Below are positions 48,402-57,049 of a stretch of 64,000 bases of DNA, piece after piece (the first letter of the stretch is position 1; the number at the start of each line of letters is the position of its first letter). The translations under genes were made by a program, and so were the position numbers. Origin of the DNA: Arthrobacter sp. Y-9 (lineage in GTDB: Bacteria; Actinomycetota; Actinomycetes; Actinomycetales; Micrococcaceae); assembly GCF_029690065.1 (NCBI RefSeq), contig NZ_CP121463.1, forward strand, positions 3,224,001 through 3,288,000. Reading direction: 5' to 3'. Below the pieces are notes generated by a model. The model ran no database searches. It had not been told where the DNA came from and saw only the letters and a list, made by a program, of their open reading frames with translations.

Positions 48402-50507
48402 TCAGTTCTCCTGGGATGCGGCGGGCGACGGCGCGGCGACGCTCTGGGCCTGGACGGCGGTGATGGCCACGGTGTTGACGATGTCCTCCACCGTGCAGCC
48501 CCGCGAGAGGTCGTTGACGGGCTTGTTCAGGCCCTGCAGCACCGGCCCGACGGCGACCGCGCCGGAGGACTGCTGCACGGCCTTGTACGTGTTGTTGCCG
48601 GTGTTGAGGTCCGGGAAGATGAACACGGTCGCCTGACCGGCCACATCCGATCCCGGCAGCTTGGCCGCGGCGATTGCGGCGTCCACGGCGGCGTCGTACT
48701 GGATGGGACCCTCGACGGCGAGGTCGGGCTTGCGCTCCCGCACCAGTTCCGTCGCGGCCCGCACCTTGTCCACGGTCGCGCCGGTGCCGGAGCCGCCGGT
48801 GGAGTAGCTGAGCATCGCCACGCGCGGGTCCACCCCGAACTGCCGGGCCGTCTCGGCGGAGGCGAGCGCGATGTCCGCGAGCTGTTCGGCCGTGGGCTCC
48901 GGGTTCACGGCGCAGTCGCCGTAAGCGAGGACACGATCCTGCATGAGCATAAGGAACACCGACGACACGATCGCCACGCCCGGCCGGGTCTTCACGAACT
49001 CCAGCGCCGGACGGATGGTGTGGGCGGTGGTGTGCGCGGCGCCGGAGACCATGCCGTCCACGATGCCCAGCTGCACCATCATGGTGCCGAAGTAGCTGAC
49101 GTCGAGCATGGTCTCGAGGGCCTTGGCGAGGTCCACGCCCTTGTGGGCGCGGAGCCGGGCGTACTCCTCGGCGAACCGCTGGCGCAGCTCACTCGTGGCC
49201 GGGTCCACCAGCGTGATGCCGTCCAGGGAGACGCCGTGTGCGGCGGCCAGCTCCCGGACCGCGGCCTCGTTGCCGAGGATGGTCAGCTCGCAGACGTCGC
49301 GGCGGCGCAGGATCTCGGCGGCCCGCAGGATCCGCAGGTCCGTGCCCTCGGGGAGCACCACGTGGCGGCGGTCCGCCTGGGCGCGTCCGATCAGTTCGTG
49401 GAGGAAACGCAGCGGGGTCATCGACGCCGGTCGGCTCAGGTTGAAGCGTTCGAAGATCTCGTCCTCGTCCACCTGGCGGGACCACTCGCCCAGGGCCGAG
49501 GCCACCTTGCGGCTGTTGCCCGTCGAGATCTCACTGCGCACCCCGGAGACGGCCGTGGCCGTGTGATAGGTGTCCTCGGGGTGGGCGAAGAACGGGAACG
49601 GGGCGCCGGCCAGCAGCGGCAGGATGTGCGGGTCCGGCATGAGGCCGCCGCTGAGGACCACGCCGGACGGCACCGGGAAGTCGGGCGACTGCGTGGAGGC
49701 GAGCACGCCGGCCAGAATGTCGGCCCGGTCGCCGGGGGCGATCACCAGATCGCCGGGCTCCAGGGCGCCAATGAAGTTGCCGAGGCTCATGGCGGCCACC
49801 TTGACGCCGGCCACTTCGCGCTCCATGTCCGCGGTGCCCGCGAGCAACTGGAGACCCAGGGCCGCGGAGATCTCGCCGGTGGTGGGACGGGCCATCTCGG
49901 GCCGTTCCTCCAGGACGTAGACGGGGCGTTTCAGGTCACCGGGCCGGATCGCGGCCCGCACCTCGTCCACGTGGTCCGGATCCGCGCGGTTGACCATCAC
50001 CATGAGGAGGTCGGCGTGCACGGCGGAGAGCTCGGCGCGGACCACGTCCACCGCGTCCGCGATCTCCTCCGGGTTGAGGTCCTTGCCGCTCACCACGGCC
50101 ACGACGGGACAGCCGAGGTCCTTCGCCAGCTGGGCGTTGAGGTCGAACTCGACGGCGGAATCGGCGCCGGAGAGGTCGGAGCCTTCCACGATCACCACAT
50201 CGCACAGAGCGGAGACTTCGCTGAACACTTGCACGCACCGGGTGCTGATCTCCTCGCGGCGTCCCTCGGCCACCAGGCGGCGGGCCTCCTTGAGCGTGAG
50301 ACCGGCCCGGCAGACGGCGGGATCCAGGTGGTAGCGCGTGCGGATCAGCTCGACCATGGGGTCGTGGTCCGGGGTGTCGCCGGGGACCACGGGCCGGAAG
50401 TACCCGATCCGTCCCGCCCGGCGGTAGAGGGCCTCGGCCAGGCCGAGGGCCACCACGGATTTGCCCGATCCCGTGGAGGTGGCGGTGACGTAGATTCCTG
50501 TGAACAT
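48402..50507 (-). CDS. pta: Phosphate acetyltransferase, long form
   Basis: 701 residues: an N-terminal P-loop/BioD-like domain (YVTATSTGSGKSVVALGL), a central DRTGG domain (about 215-330), and the C-terminal catalytic PTA_PTB domain (RRHVVLPEGTDLRILRAAE, MVSGAAHTTAHTIRPALE, LSYSTGGSGTG, ADPATSELR-like segment and VFIFPDLNTGNNTYKAV). It converts acetyl-CoA to acetyl phosphate. ATG at 50507 with AGGAG upstream. Confidence 0.96.
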   Translation of the reverse strand: MFTGIYVTATSTGSGKSVVALGLAEALYRRAGRIGYFRPVVPGDTPDHDPMVELIRTRYHLDPAVCRAGLTLKEARRLVAEGRREEISTRCVQVFSEVSALCDVVIVEGSDLSGADSAVEFDLNAQLAKDLGCPVVAVVSGKDLNPEEIADAVDVVRAELSAVHADLLMVMVNRADPDHVDEVRAAIRPGDLKRPVYVLEERPEMARPTTGEISAALGLQLLAGTADMEREVAGVKVAAMSLGNFIGALEPGDLVIAPGDRADILAGVLASTQSPDFPVPSGVVLSGGLMPDPHILPLLAGAPFPFFAHPEDTYHTATAVSGVRSEISTGNSRKVASALGEWSRQVDEDEIFERFNLSRPASMTPLRFLHELIGRAQADRRHVVLPEGTDLRILRAAEILRRRDVCELTILGNEAAVRELAAAHGVSLDGITLVDPATSELRQRFAEEYARLRAHKGVDLAKALETMLDVSYFGTMMVQLGIVDGMVSGAAHTTAHTIRPALEFVKTRPGVAIVSSVFLMLMQDRVLAYGDCAVNPEPTAEQLADIALASAETARQFGVDPRVAMLSYSTGGSGTGATVDKVRAATELVRERKPDLAVEGPIQYDAAVDAAIAAAKLPGSDVAGQATVFIFPDLNTGNNTYKAVQQSSGAVAVGPVLQGLNKPVNDLSRGCTVEDIVNTVAITAVQAQSVAAPSPAASQEN

Positions 50508-50679
50508 GGCGCTCCTGAGGGTTGTTCCACCCCATCTTTTCACCGTGGTTCCCGCCCGCCCATAGCGTGGGTCACTATGTCGCGAGGTTCACACCCCCGC
50601 TCCGCCGCCGTAGGCTGGACTCCGGCCGGCAGACCGGCCGCACCTCAGATCCGACGCACCCTGTGATGGAGGCTCCACC

Positions 50680-51021
50680 ATGCTGTTCAGCAAGAAGGGC
50701 GACGACGCCGCACTCGCCAAACTCCGGGAAGCCCCCGCGCCGTACGCGGAACTCGGCGAGCGGTTGCACGCCATCATCCGCGAGAACGCACCGTCCCTGG
50801 AACCGGTGGTCCGCTGGGGTCTCCCGTTCTACGTCCGCAACGGCGAGGACATCTGCTACATCAAGACCGGCAAGGACTACCTCGCCTTCGGCTTCGGCGA
50901 ATCCGTGAACCCGGCCTTCCAGGAGGGCGCGGCCATGCACCCGATCGTCTGGAACATCACGTCCCTCGACGCGGAGACCGAAGCAACCCTCGCGTCCCTG
51001 ATCCGCACGGCAGCGGGCTGA
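50680..51021 (+). CDS. DUF1801-type protein
   Basis: 113 residues. LHAIIRENAPSLEPVVRWGL followed by FYVRNGEDICYIKTGKDYLAF and a C-terminal helix is the DUF1801/YdhG pattern, a small alpha/beta fold with no known enzyme role. GGAGG precedes the ATG at 50680. It stands alone and is followed by a hairpin. Confidence 0.82.
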   Translation: MLFSKKGDDAALAKLREAPAPYAELGERLHAIIRENAPSLEPVVRWGLPFYVRNGEDICYIKTGKDYLAFGFGESVNPAFQEGAAMHPIVWNITSLDAETEATLASLIRTAAG

Positions 51022-51038
51022 CCCGCAACCCCTTAACC

Positions 51039-51073
51039 CACGACGACGGCGAGGGGAACCCGCCGCCGTCGTG
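51039..51073 (+). terminator. Hairpin after the DUF1801 gene
   Basis: Arms of 13 nt (51039-51051 and 51061-51073, one mismatch) around a 9-nt loop. Confidence 0.55.
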
Positions 51074-51206
51074 CGTCAGTGCGTCGGGGCACTGAGATGC
51101 GGGAGTCGGCGTCAAGGGGCCCCGCGGCCAGGACCACGGCGGATGCCGGGCACGAGGGCCGCGGGGATAGCCGACAGAGCATGTCCGTCAGTGCCCCGGG
51201 CAATCC

Positions 51207-52076
51207 TCACACCTCGGCGCCGGCGGGTTCCAGCTCGTCGTCGTCGATCTCCTCGATCTCGACCGCGGCCACGACCTCAAGCGACTCCGGCCGGAGCATG
51301 AGGGCCTCGTCCTCGAGCTCCACCATGATGTACTCCTCGCCGTCGGCCAGGAAGTGCCAGGCCACCACGGTCTCGGCCTCGTAGACGAAGTTGGGGTCGC
51401 CGAGGGTGATCTTCTCCAGCTCCACCTCGGCGACATCGCAGAGTTCGCGGATGATGATCTCGAAGTCCGGCATGTCCTCCAGGGAGGCGGCCTCGGCCTG
51501 GGCGCGGCGCTCCTCGAGGTCCTCGACGGTGGCCAGGCGCTCGTCGATCACGGCGTCCAGGCCGTCTTCGTCCACCACCAGCAGGCCCTCGAGGCTCCGC
51601 AGCCAGGCGGCGTTGAGCTCCATGAGGTCCTCGGTCTCCAGGAGCGCTTCGAACTCGTTGTCGAGCTCCTCCTGGGCCAGGACCGCGTCGCTGACTTCGC
51701 TGTCCTCATCCTCGGCGTCGCCGTCCAGGTAGGCGTCGACCTCGTCCTCGCTGAGCGCTTCGAAGGCCGCGGCGGTGCGGTCGAAGAGGTCAAGCTGGGC
51801 CTTCGCGCCCATGGCCTCCAGACCGCCGCGAACGTAGGCGTCGATCTCTTCGCGGTCCGTGGCCGTGAAGACGTACTGGGCGAAGCCGCCGCCCAGGGCC
51901 TGGGTCAGGTAGAAGTCCACGTAGTAGCTGCGGAGGGCGTCCTCGGCGATCTCGTCCTGGCCCAGGAGCTCCTGGTACATGGCATTGACCACGGTGACGT
52001 TGCCGTCCACCACTTCATCGGGGCCGGCTTCAAGGCTTTCCTTGAAAAGGACAACGGGGAGCTGCTTGCTGGTCAT
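51207..52076 (-). CDS. Acidic DUF4375 (DMP19-like) protein
   Basis: 289 residues. The N-terminal half (VVDGNVTVVNAMYQELLGQD, YYVDFYLTQALGGGFAQYVF) matches the DUF4375 fold, whose best-known member DMP19 mimics DNA. About 82 of 289 residues are Asp or Glu by my count. The C-terminal half is less clear and ends in an acidic strand-rich domain (EEYIMVELEDEALML, DDDELEPAGAEV). It has no signal peptide. GAGGATC precedes the ATG at 52076. Function unknown; a DNA-mimic or protein-binding role is possible. Confidence 0.72.
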   Translation of the reverse strand: MTSKQLPVVLFKESLEAGPDEVVDGNVTVVNAMYQELLGQDEIAEDALRSYYVDFYLTQALGGGFAQYVFTATDREEIDAYVRGGLEAMGAKAQLDLFDRTAAAFEALSEDEVDAYLDGDAEDEDSEVSDAVLAQEELDNEFEALLETEDLMELNAAWLRSLEGLLVVDEDGLDAVIDERLATVEDLEERRAQAEAASLEDMPDFEIIIRELCDVAEVELEKITLGDPNFVYEAETVVAWHFLADGEEYIMVELEDEALMLRPESLEVVAAVEIEEIDDDELEPAGAEV

Positions 52077-52191
52077 GCTGATCCTCACTCGAGAAGTCCA
52101 CGGGACACTTCGACCGTACGCGCCGTCCCTGGGAGTGACCGGTGGTCCCGGGTCACGGGCGGGTGAACCTTGGGTGAACTGAGCTGGGCGC

Positions 52192-52857
52192 TCAGCCTTC
52201 CTTCACGTCGATCCCTGCCTGGAGCGCCATCTGCAAGGCGAGTTCCCGTACCTGGGTCTCCGTCAGGGTGGCGCCGCGGAGGCCGGTCACCGAGGTGAAG
52301 ACGCGGGCGTCCAGGCCGCGGAGGTCGACGTCGGTGGCGTCCAGGTCGCGGCTGTCCACGTCCTCGGCGCTGCTGTCCCGGAACGCGACGCGCTTGAGCT
52401 TCGCCAGCGGCACGTCGAGGGTGCGGAGCCGGCAGCCGGACACGGCGACGTCGTTGCCCTCGGCGCCGTTCAGGCCCAGGTAGTCGATCCTGACGTCGCG
52501 CAGTTCCAGGCTGTCCACCTCCGCGCCCGAGAGGTCCAGCGTGCCGATCCTGCCGCCGCTGATGCGCACGCGGCGCAGCCGGGCGTTCCGGAGCACGAGT
52601 TCGGTGACCTGCAGATCCTTGACATCGAGGTCCGTCAGGGTGGCGCCGGTGAGGTCCAGGCGGTCCAGCTGGGCGTCCCGGATCACGCACTCACTGAGGT
52701 GGGCGTGGGACGCGTCGACGTCCCCGGACAGCCCGAGCACGGCGCTCTCCGAGACCTCGTCATAGCGCCGCAGCCCGTCCACTTCACCGAGGTGGGCGGG
52801 CAGGTCCGGAGCAGCGGCCCGGGGTGCGGCGGGGCGGTTCTTCCTCGTCTGTGCCAT
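52192..52857 (-). CDS. Pentapeptide-repeat protein
   Basis: 221 residues. From about residue 50 to 190 it is built of five-residue steps of the A(D/N)LxX kind, for example LDRLDLTGATLTDLDVKDLQ, LDLSGAEVDSLELRDVRIDY and DLDATDVDLRGLDARVFTSV. This makes a right-handed quadrilateral helix. Some relatives (MfpA, Qnr) mimic DNA and protect gyrase; others have unknown roles. A TAGGCT 7 nt before the ATG at 52857 points to a leaderless start there. Confidence 0.85.
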   Translation of the reverse strand: MAQTRKNRPAAPRAAAPDLPAHLGEVDGLRRYDEVSESAVLGLSGDVDASHAHLSECVIRDAQLDRLDLTGATLTDLDVKDLQVTELVLRNARLRRVRISGGRIGTLDLSGAEVDSLELRDVRIDYLGLNGAEGNDVAVSGCRLRTLDVPLAKLKRVAFRDSSAEDVDSRDLDATDVDLRGLDARVFTSVTGLRGATLTETQVRELALQMALQAGIDVKEG

Positions 52858-52864
52858 GCCGCTC

Positions 52865-52870
52865 AGCCTA
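52865..52870 (-). promoter_or_regulatory. Candidate leaderless promoter -10 (TAGGCT)
   Basis: TAGGCT on the minus strand ends 7 nt before the pentapeptide-protein ATG (52857). Confidence 0.5.
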
Positions 52871-53027
52871 TCGGCCGGGTCCGACGGCGACCGCGGATTC
52901 CGCCCCGCGCGGATCCGCCCACCCGGCACGGCCCGCGTGTGTCCCCAGCCGGCGATCGGGCCCGGGCCACCCCGGCGACCGGACCCCCTGTGCTCCATCT
53001 CGCAGACCGCTCCCGGGCCGCTCGCAC

Positions 53028-53033
53028 TAGACT
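53028..53033 (+). promoter_or_regulatory. Candidate leaderless promoter -10 (TAGACT)
   Basis: TAGACT ends 7 nt before the ATG at 53041, with no ribosome binding site between. Confidence 0.55.
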
Positions 53034-53040
53034 GTTGTGG

Positions 53041-56000
53041 ATGGCCACCTCGCAGGCCCAGGAACGCTTGGGCACCCTCGCCGCGCGCTTTGACGAAGGC
53101 AGCGTGGAACGCGGCTGCGAGTATGCCCGCCAGGAGCGCGTGTTCAACGTCGTCTTCGGCCGCACCACGGGACTGCTCACCGGCCGCGTGGAAGGCACTC
53201 GCTCATACCGCGCCGTCGCCAAGCTGCAGCCCAAGGACGACTCCTGGATCTGCCTCACCGCCCTCTGCGACTGCCCGGTCCGGCAGGACTGCAAGCATGT
53301 GGCGGCCCTCCTCTTCGCCGCCAAGGAGCGCGGCCTCCTGGACTCCGACGACGCCGTCGCCCGCCGTCGCCGGGGCCCCGCGCCCTTGCCCGGGTCGGCG
53401 TCGTCCGCCAACGGCTCCGCGCCCACCTCACCGGCCGCGTCCTCCGCCTGGGAGAAGGCCCTCGCGCCGCTCCTGCCCGAGTCGGCCACCACCGCCGCCT
53501 CCACCACACCGCAGCTGGCCCTGCTCTTCGAGGTGACCGATCCCAAGCCGGCCGTGTCCCGCGGCGGCCGCGTCTACAGCCAGGCCGAACCCGCCGGCCT
53601 TCGGGTCCGCCCCATGTCCATGGGCGCGCGCGGCAAGTGGATCAAGAGCGAGGTGGCCTGGACGAACATCAACTACCTCAGCTATTACCGGAAATTCAGC
53701 CGGGAACAGACGGACGCCCTCGCGGAATTCCTCGAGCTCTCCCGCATGCCGGGCCAGTATCAGGGTCCCGCGGGCCAGTGGCTGGAGCTCTCCCAGTACA
53801 ACGGCAAGCACCTGGCCACGGCCCTCGCAGACCTGGCCGGCAAGGGGATCCTCCTCATCCAGGACACGGATCCGCGGTCGCCGGGCGTGCGGCTGGAGCG
53901 CGAACCCGCCGTCCTGGAGCTCTCGGTGGACCGCCGTGCGGACGGCGGCCTCGACGTCGCGCCGCGGCTTGAGGCCCACGGCCGCGATCTCGATCTGAAG
54001 AAACTCCACTTCACGGGCGAGCCCGCGGCCCTGGCCTTCCACGGCGGCGCCTCGGTGCCGGGCGGCCTCGTGGACGGGACGCTCGTGCTGACGCCGCTGG
54101 CTCCGGCCTCCCCCGAGATGGTGGCCTTCGCGCGCGCGGCGGAGTCCGTGCACATCCCCGCGGCGGACGAGGACCGCTTCCTCAGTGAGTTCTACCCGCG
54201 GCTGCGCCAGGGCGCCCCCGTGGTCGCGGCGTCGGAAAGCGTGCGCCTGCCGACCATCGGCAAGCCCGTGCTGTCCCTCCTGGCCGACTACCGCAAGGAC
54301 CACCGCCTCGATCTGCACTGGGAGTGGCACTACACGAGCAACGGCAAGCAGGTCTCACAGCCCCTCGCCTTCGACCGCGCCGATGCCGGCTACCGGGACG
54401 AGGCTCAGGAGAAGAAGATCCTGAACTCGCTCGGCAAGCCGTGGGAGGTGGTGGCCGCCCTGGCCACCGAGCCCACGATCGGGCCGGACGGGCTCTGGAC
54501 CCTGCCGTCGCTCGCCCCCACCGCGACCCTTCACGGCATGGACACCGTCGCCTTCACCGAGGAGGTCCTGCCGCAGCTGCGCACCGTCCCGGACGTCGAA
54601 GTGGACGTGAACGGCGTGGTCCCCGACTTCCAGGAGGCCGTCGAAGCCCCGGTCGTGCACGTCTCCACGCTGGACAAGGACGACCGCGACTGGTTCGGCC
54701 TCGAGATCGTCGTCACCCTCGAAGGCGAGCAGGTGGCGTTCGGCCAGATCTTCTCCGCCCTGGCCTCGGGTCAGACGCGCATGGTCCTGCCGAGCGGCAA
54801 GCACTTCCCCCTCGACAGCCCCGAGCTCCAGCAGCTGCGCGAACTGATCGACGAAGCCCGCGCCCTCTCCGACCGCCCCGGCGAGGAACTCCAGATCAGC
54901 CGCTTCCAGGTGGGTCTGTGGGAGCAGTTCGCGGCGATCGGCGTCGTGGAACAGCAGGCGAAGGAGTGGCGCCGCAGCGTCACAGGGCTGCTCACTGTGG
55001 ACGACTCCACCCGGGATCTCGCGGCCCCCACCGGCCTGCACGCCGAGCTGCGCCCGTACCAGCTGGAGGGTTTCCGCTGGCTCCGCTTCCTCTACGACCA
55101 CCGGCTGGGCGGCGTCCTGGCGGATGACATGGGCCTCGGCAAGACCCTCCAGACCCTGGCGTTGCTGTGCTCGCTGCGCGAGGATCCCACGGGCACTACG
55201 GACGACGACGGCGCCCCGGCCGGCCAGTCCGCGGCGGTCACCACGACTGAGGCCGCCGCAGCGGTGGCCGCCGAGCGCGCGGAGGGCGGGCCGGCGACGT
55301 CGGCGGCGTCCGGAGACCCTGCGGCGACCGCGGATTCCGGGGCGACCCGCGCCCCGTTCCTGGTGGTGGCCCCGAGCAGCGTGGTGTCCAACTGGGCGAT
55401 GGAGGCGGCACGCTTCGCGCCCGGGCTGAAGACCGTGGCCGTGGCCGAGACGTTCAAGCGCAGCGGCCTGAATCCGGCGGAGGAGTTCGCCGGGGCGGAC
55501 CTCGTGGTCACGTCCTACGCGCTGTTCCGCCTGGAACTCGAGCAGTACCAGAAGCTCTCCTGGGGCGCACTGGTCCTGGACGAGGCGCAGTTCGTGAAGA
55601 ACCACCAGTCCAAGGCGTACCAGGCGGCGCGGAAGCTCGACGCCCCCTTCAAGCTCGCGATCACGGGCACGCCCCTGGAGAACAACCTCATGGAGCTCTG
55701 GGCGCTGCTGTCGATCGTGGCGCCGGGCCTGTTCCCGAGCCCTGGGAAGTTCGCCGAGTACTACCGCCGGCCCATCGAGGTCCACGGCCACCCGAAACTG
55801 CTGTCCAAGCTGCGGCAGCGGATCCGGCCGCTGATGCTGCGCCGCACCAAGGAGCAGGTGGTCAAGGAACTGCCGCCCAAACTGGAGCAGGTCCTCACGG
55901 TGGAGCTGAATCAGCGCCATGCGAAGGCGTACCAGACGCATCTCCAGCGCGAGCGGCAGAAAATCCTGGGGCTCCTGGAGGACGCGAACAAGCATCGCTT

Positions 56001-56589
56001 CACCATCTTCCAGTCACTGACCCTGCTCCGGCAGATGGCGCTGGACCCGTCCCTCGTGGACCCCGAACTGAGCGGGGTGCGGTCGAGCAAGCTGGACGTC
56101 CTGTTCGAGCAGCTGGAGGATGTCCTGGCCGAAGGGCACCGCGCCCTCATCTTCAGCCAGTTCACCGGCTTCCTCGGAAAGGTCCGGGAACGGCTCGATG
56201 CTGCGGGCGTGCAATATGCGTACCTGGACGGCTCCACGCGGCAGCGCGCCGACGTGATCGCGTCCTTCAAGGAGGGCGACGCCCCGCTGTTCCTCATCAG
56301 CCTGAAGGCCGGCGGCTTCGGCATCAACCTGACCGAGGCCGACTACGTGTTCCTGCTCGATCCCTGGTGGAACCCCGCCAGCGAGGCTCAGGCCGTGGAC
56401 CGGGCGCACCGGATCGGCCAGGACAAGCAGGTCATGGTGTACCGGCTGGTCGCGAAGGACACCATCGAGGAGAAGGTCATGGCGCTCAAGGCCAAGAAGT
56501 CCAAGCTCTTCAATTCGGTGGCCGGCGACGAGGCTCTCGCGTCCACCCACCTCACCGCGGACGACCTGGCCGGCCTGTTCCGGGAGTAG
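53041..56589 (+). CDS. SWIM zinc-finger SNF2-family helicase
   Basis: 1182 residues. A SWIM finger (C-x-C...C-x-H: LCDCPVRQDCKHVAAL, about 78-93) leads, followed by an uncharacterised middle region of about 580 residues, then the SNF2 ATPase: motif I DDMGLGKTLQ, motif II LDEAQFVKN (DEAQ), motif III LAITGTPLENN, and helicase C-domain GGFGINLTEADYVFLLDPWW, VDRAHRIGQ. A Thr/Ala-rich insertion of about 60 residues sits just after motif I. This is the HepA/RapA-like bacterial Snf2 type; it remodels nucleoprotein or transcription complexes using ATP. The ATG at 53041 fits a leaderless start. Confidence 0.94.
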   Translation: MATSQAQERLGTLAARFDEGSVERGCEYARQERVFNVVFGRTTGLLTGRVEGTRSYRAVAKLQPKDDSWICLTALCDCPVRQDCKHVAALLFAAKERGLLDSDDAVARRRRGPAPLPGSASSANGSAPTSPAASSAWEKALAPLLPESATTAASTTPQLALLFEVTDPKPAVSRGGRVYSQAEPAGLRVRPMSMGARGKWIKSEVAWTNINYLSYYRKFSREQTDALAEFLELSRMPGQYQGPAGQWLELSQYNGKHLATALADLAGKGILLIQDTDPRSPGVRLEREPAVLELSVDRRADGGLDVAPRLEAHGRDLDLKKLHFTGEPAALAFHGGASVPGGLVDGTLVLTPLAPASPEMVAFARAAESVHIPAADEDRFLSEFYPRLRQGAPVVAASESVRLPTIGKPVLSLLADYRKDHRLDLHWEWHYTSNGKQVSQPLAFDRADAGYRDEAQEKKILNSLGKPWEVVAALATEPTIGPDGLWTLPSLAPTATLHGMDTVAFTEEVLPQLRTVPDVEVDVNGVVPDFQEAVEAPVVHVSTLDKDDRDWFGLEIVVTLEGEQVAFGQIFSALASGQTRMVLPSGKHFPLDSPELQQLRELIDEARALSDRPGEELQISRFQVGLWEQFAAIGVVEQQAKEWRRSVTGLLTVDDSTRDLAAPTGLHAELRPYQLEGFRWLRFLYDHRLGGVLADDMGLGKTLQTLALLCSLREDPTGTTDDDGAPAGQSAAVTTTEAAAAVAAERAEGGPATSAASGDPAATADSGATRAPFLVVAPSSVVSNWAMEAARFAPGLKTVAVAETFKRSGLNPAEEFAGADLVVTSYALFRLELEQYQKLSWGALVLDEAQFVKNHQSKAYQAARKLDAPFKLAITGTPLENNLMELWALLSIVAPGLFPSPGKFAEYYRRPIEVHGHPKLLSKLRQRIRPLMLRRTKEQVVKELPPKLEQVLTVELNQRHAKAYQTHLQRERQKILGLLEDANKHRFTIFQSLTLLRQMALDPSLVDPELSGVRSSKLDVLFEQLEDVLAEGHRALIFSQFTGFLGKVRERLDAAGVQYAYLDGSTRQRADVIASFKEGDAPLFLISLKAGGFGINLTEADYVFLLDPWWNPASEAQAVDRAHRIGQDKQVMVYRLVAKDTIEEKVMALKAKKSKLFNSVAGDEALASTHLTADDLAGLFRE

Positions 56590-56607
56590 GCCTCCTCCCC
56601 GCCCCCG

Positions 56608-56666
56608 TTGCGGGGTCACGTGATGGCCCCTCCAGGGGTCACAGCCGACATCACCTGACCCCGCAA
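56608..56666 (+). terminator. Compound hairpin after the SNF2 gene
   Basis: TTGCGGGGTCA (56608-56618) pairs with 56656-56666, TGATG with CATCA inside, and an inner CCCC-TCCA-GGGG hairpin (56627-56638). Probably the terminator of the SNF2 gene. Confidence 0.65.
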
Positions 56667-56750
56667 GGGCAGGCGAGGCGACCCCTACCAGCGGCCGGAC
56701 GGCCGGGCGTAGCCTGAAAGGGCAGTGTCCATGTCTGCCGAGGAGGAACC

Positions 56751-56933
56751 ATGACGGACTTCCGCAGTTACACCGCCGAGGAACGGGCCAGCTTCGTCGC
56801 CCCCGCCTGCGAGATGTGCGGCCAGCACCGCCACGTGCGCTGGGTGCCGGTCGAGGGCGCCGGGAACCCGCCGCGCTGGACCCCGCGCGACGCCGGGTGC
56901 AGCAACGAGGCGTGCACCGGCTTCCGGGTCTGA
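56751..56933 (+). CDS. Small zinc-finger-like hypothetical protein
   Basis: 60 residues. CEMCGQHRHVRWVPV contains one C-x2-C pair and the C-terminus another pair (GCSNEACTGF), consistent with a four-Cys zinc ribbon. GGAGGAAC precedes the ATG at 56751. I do not recognise a family; the arrangement is that of small actinobacterial metal-binding proteins. Confidence 0.65.
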   Translation: MTDFRSYTAEERASFVAPACEMCGQHRHVRWVPVEGAGNPPRWTPRDAGCSNEACTGFRV

Positions 56934-56974
56934 CGCCCGGCCCCGCCCTTCGGCACCGCCGCGCCCACGAAAAC

Positions 56975-57030
56975 GCGCCCTGATTCATTTTCCGCGGGTC
57001 AATATCCCCGCGGAAAATGAATCAGGGCGC
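56975..57030. repeat. Perfect 24-bp inverted repeat with 8-nt spacer
   Basis: Left arm 56975-56998 starts GCGCCCTGATTCATTTTCCG; right arm 57007-57030 is its exact complement. It lies between convergent genes. Its AT-rich stretch (TTCATTTTCC) is unlike the surrounding GC-rich DNA. Confidence 0.9.
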
Positions 57031-57049
57031 AGAAGTCGGCGAGGAGGCC

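Noticed and set aside
47475-50666. Plus-strand open frame of more than 1000 codons opposite ackA and pta
   Set aside because: Composition is dominated by Val, Gly, Asp and His in a repetitive manner and no motif is present; both antisense genes are certain.
52858-52998. Upstream extension of the pentapeptide-protein frame
   Set aside because: Extension is Gly/Arg-rich and overlaps the promoter region of the SNF2 gene; a leaderless promoter matches the start at 52857.
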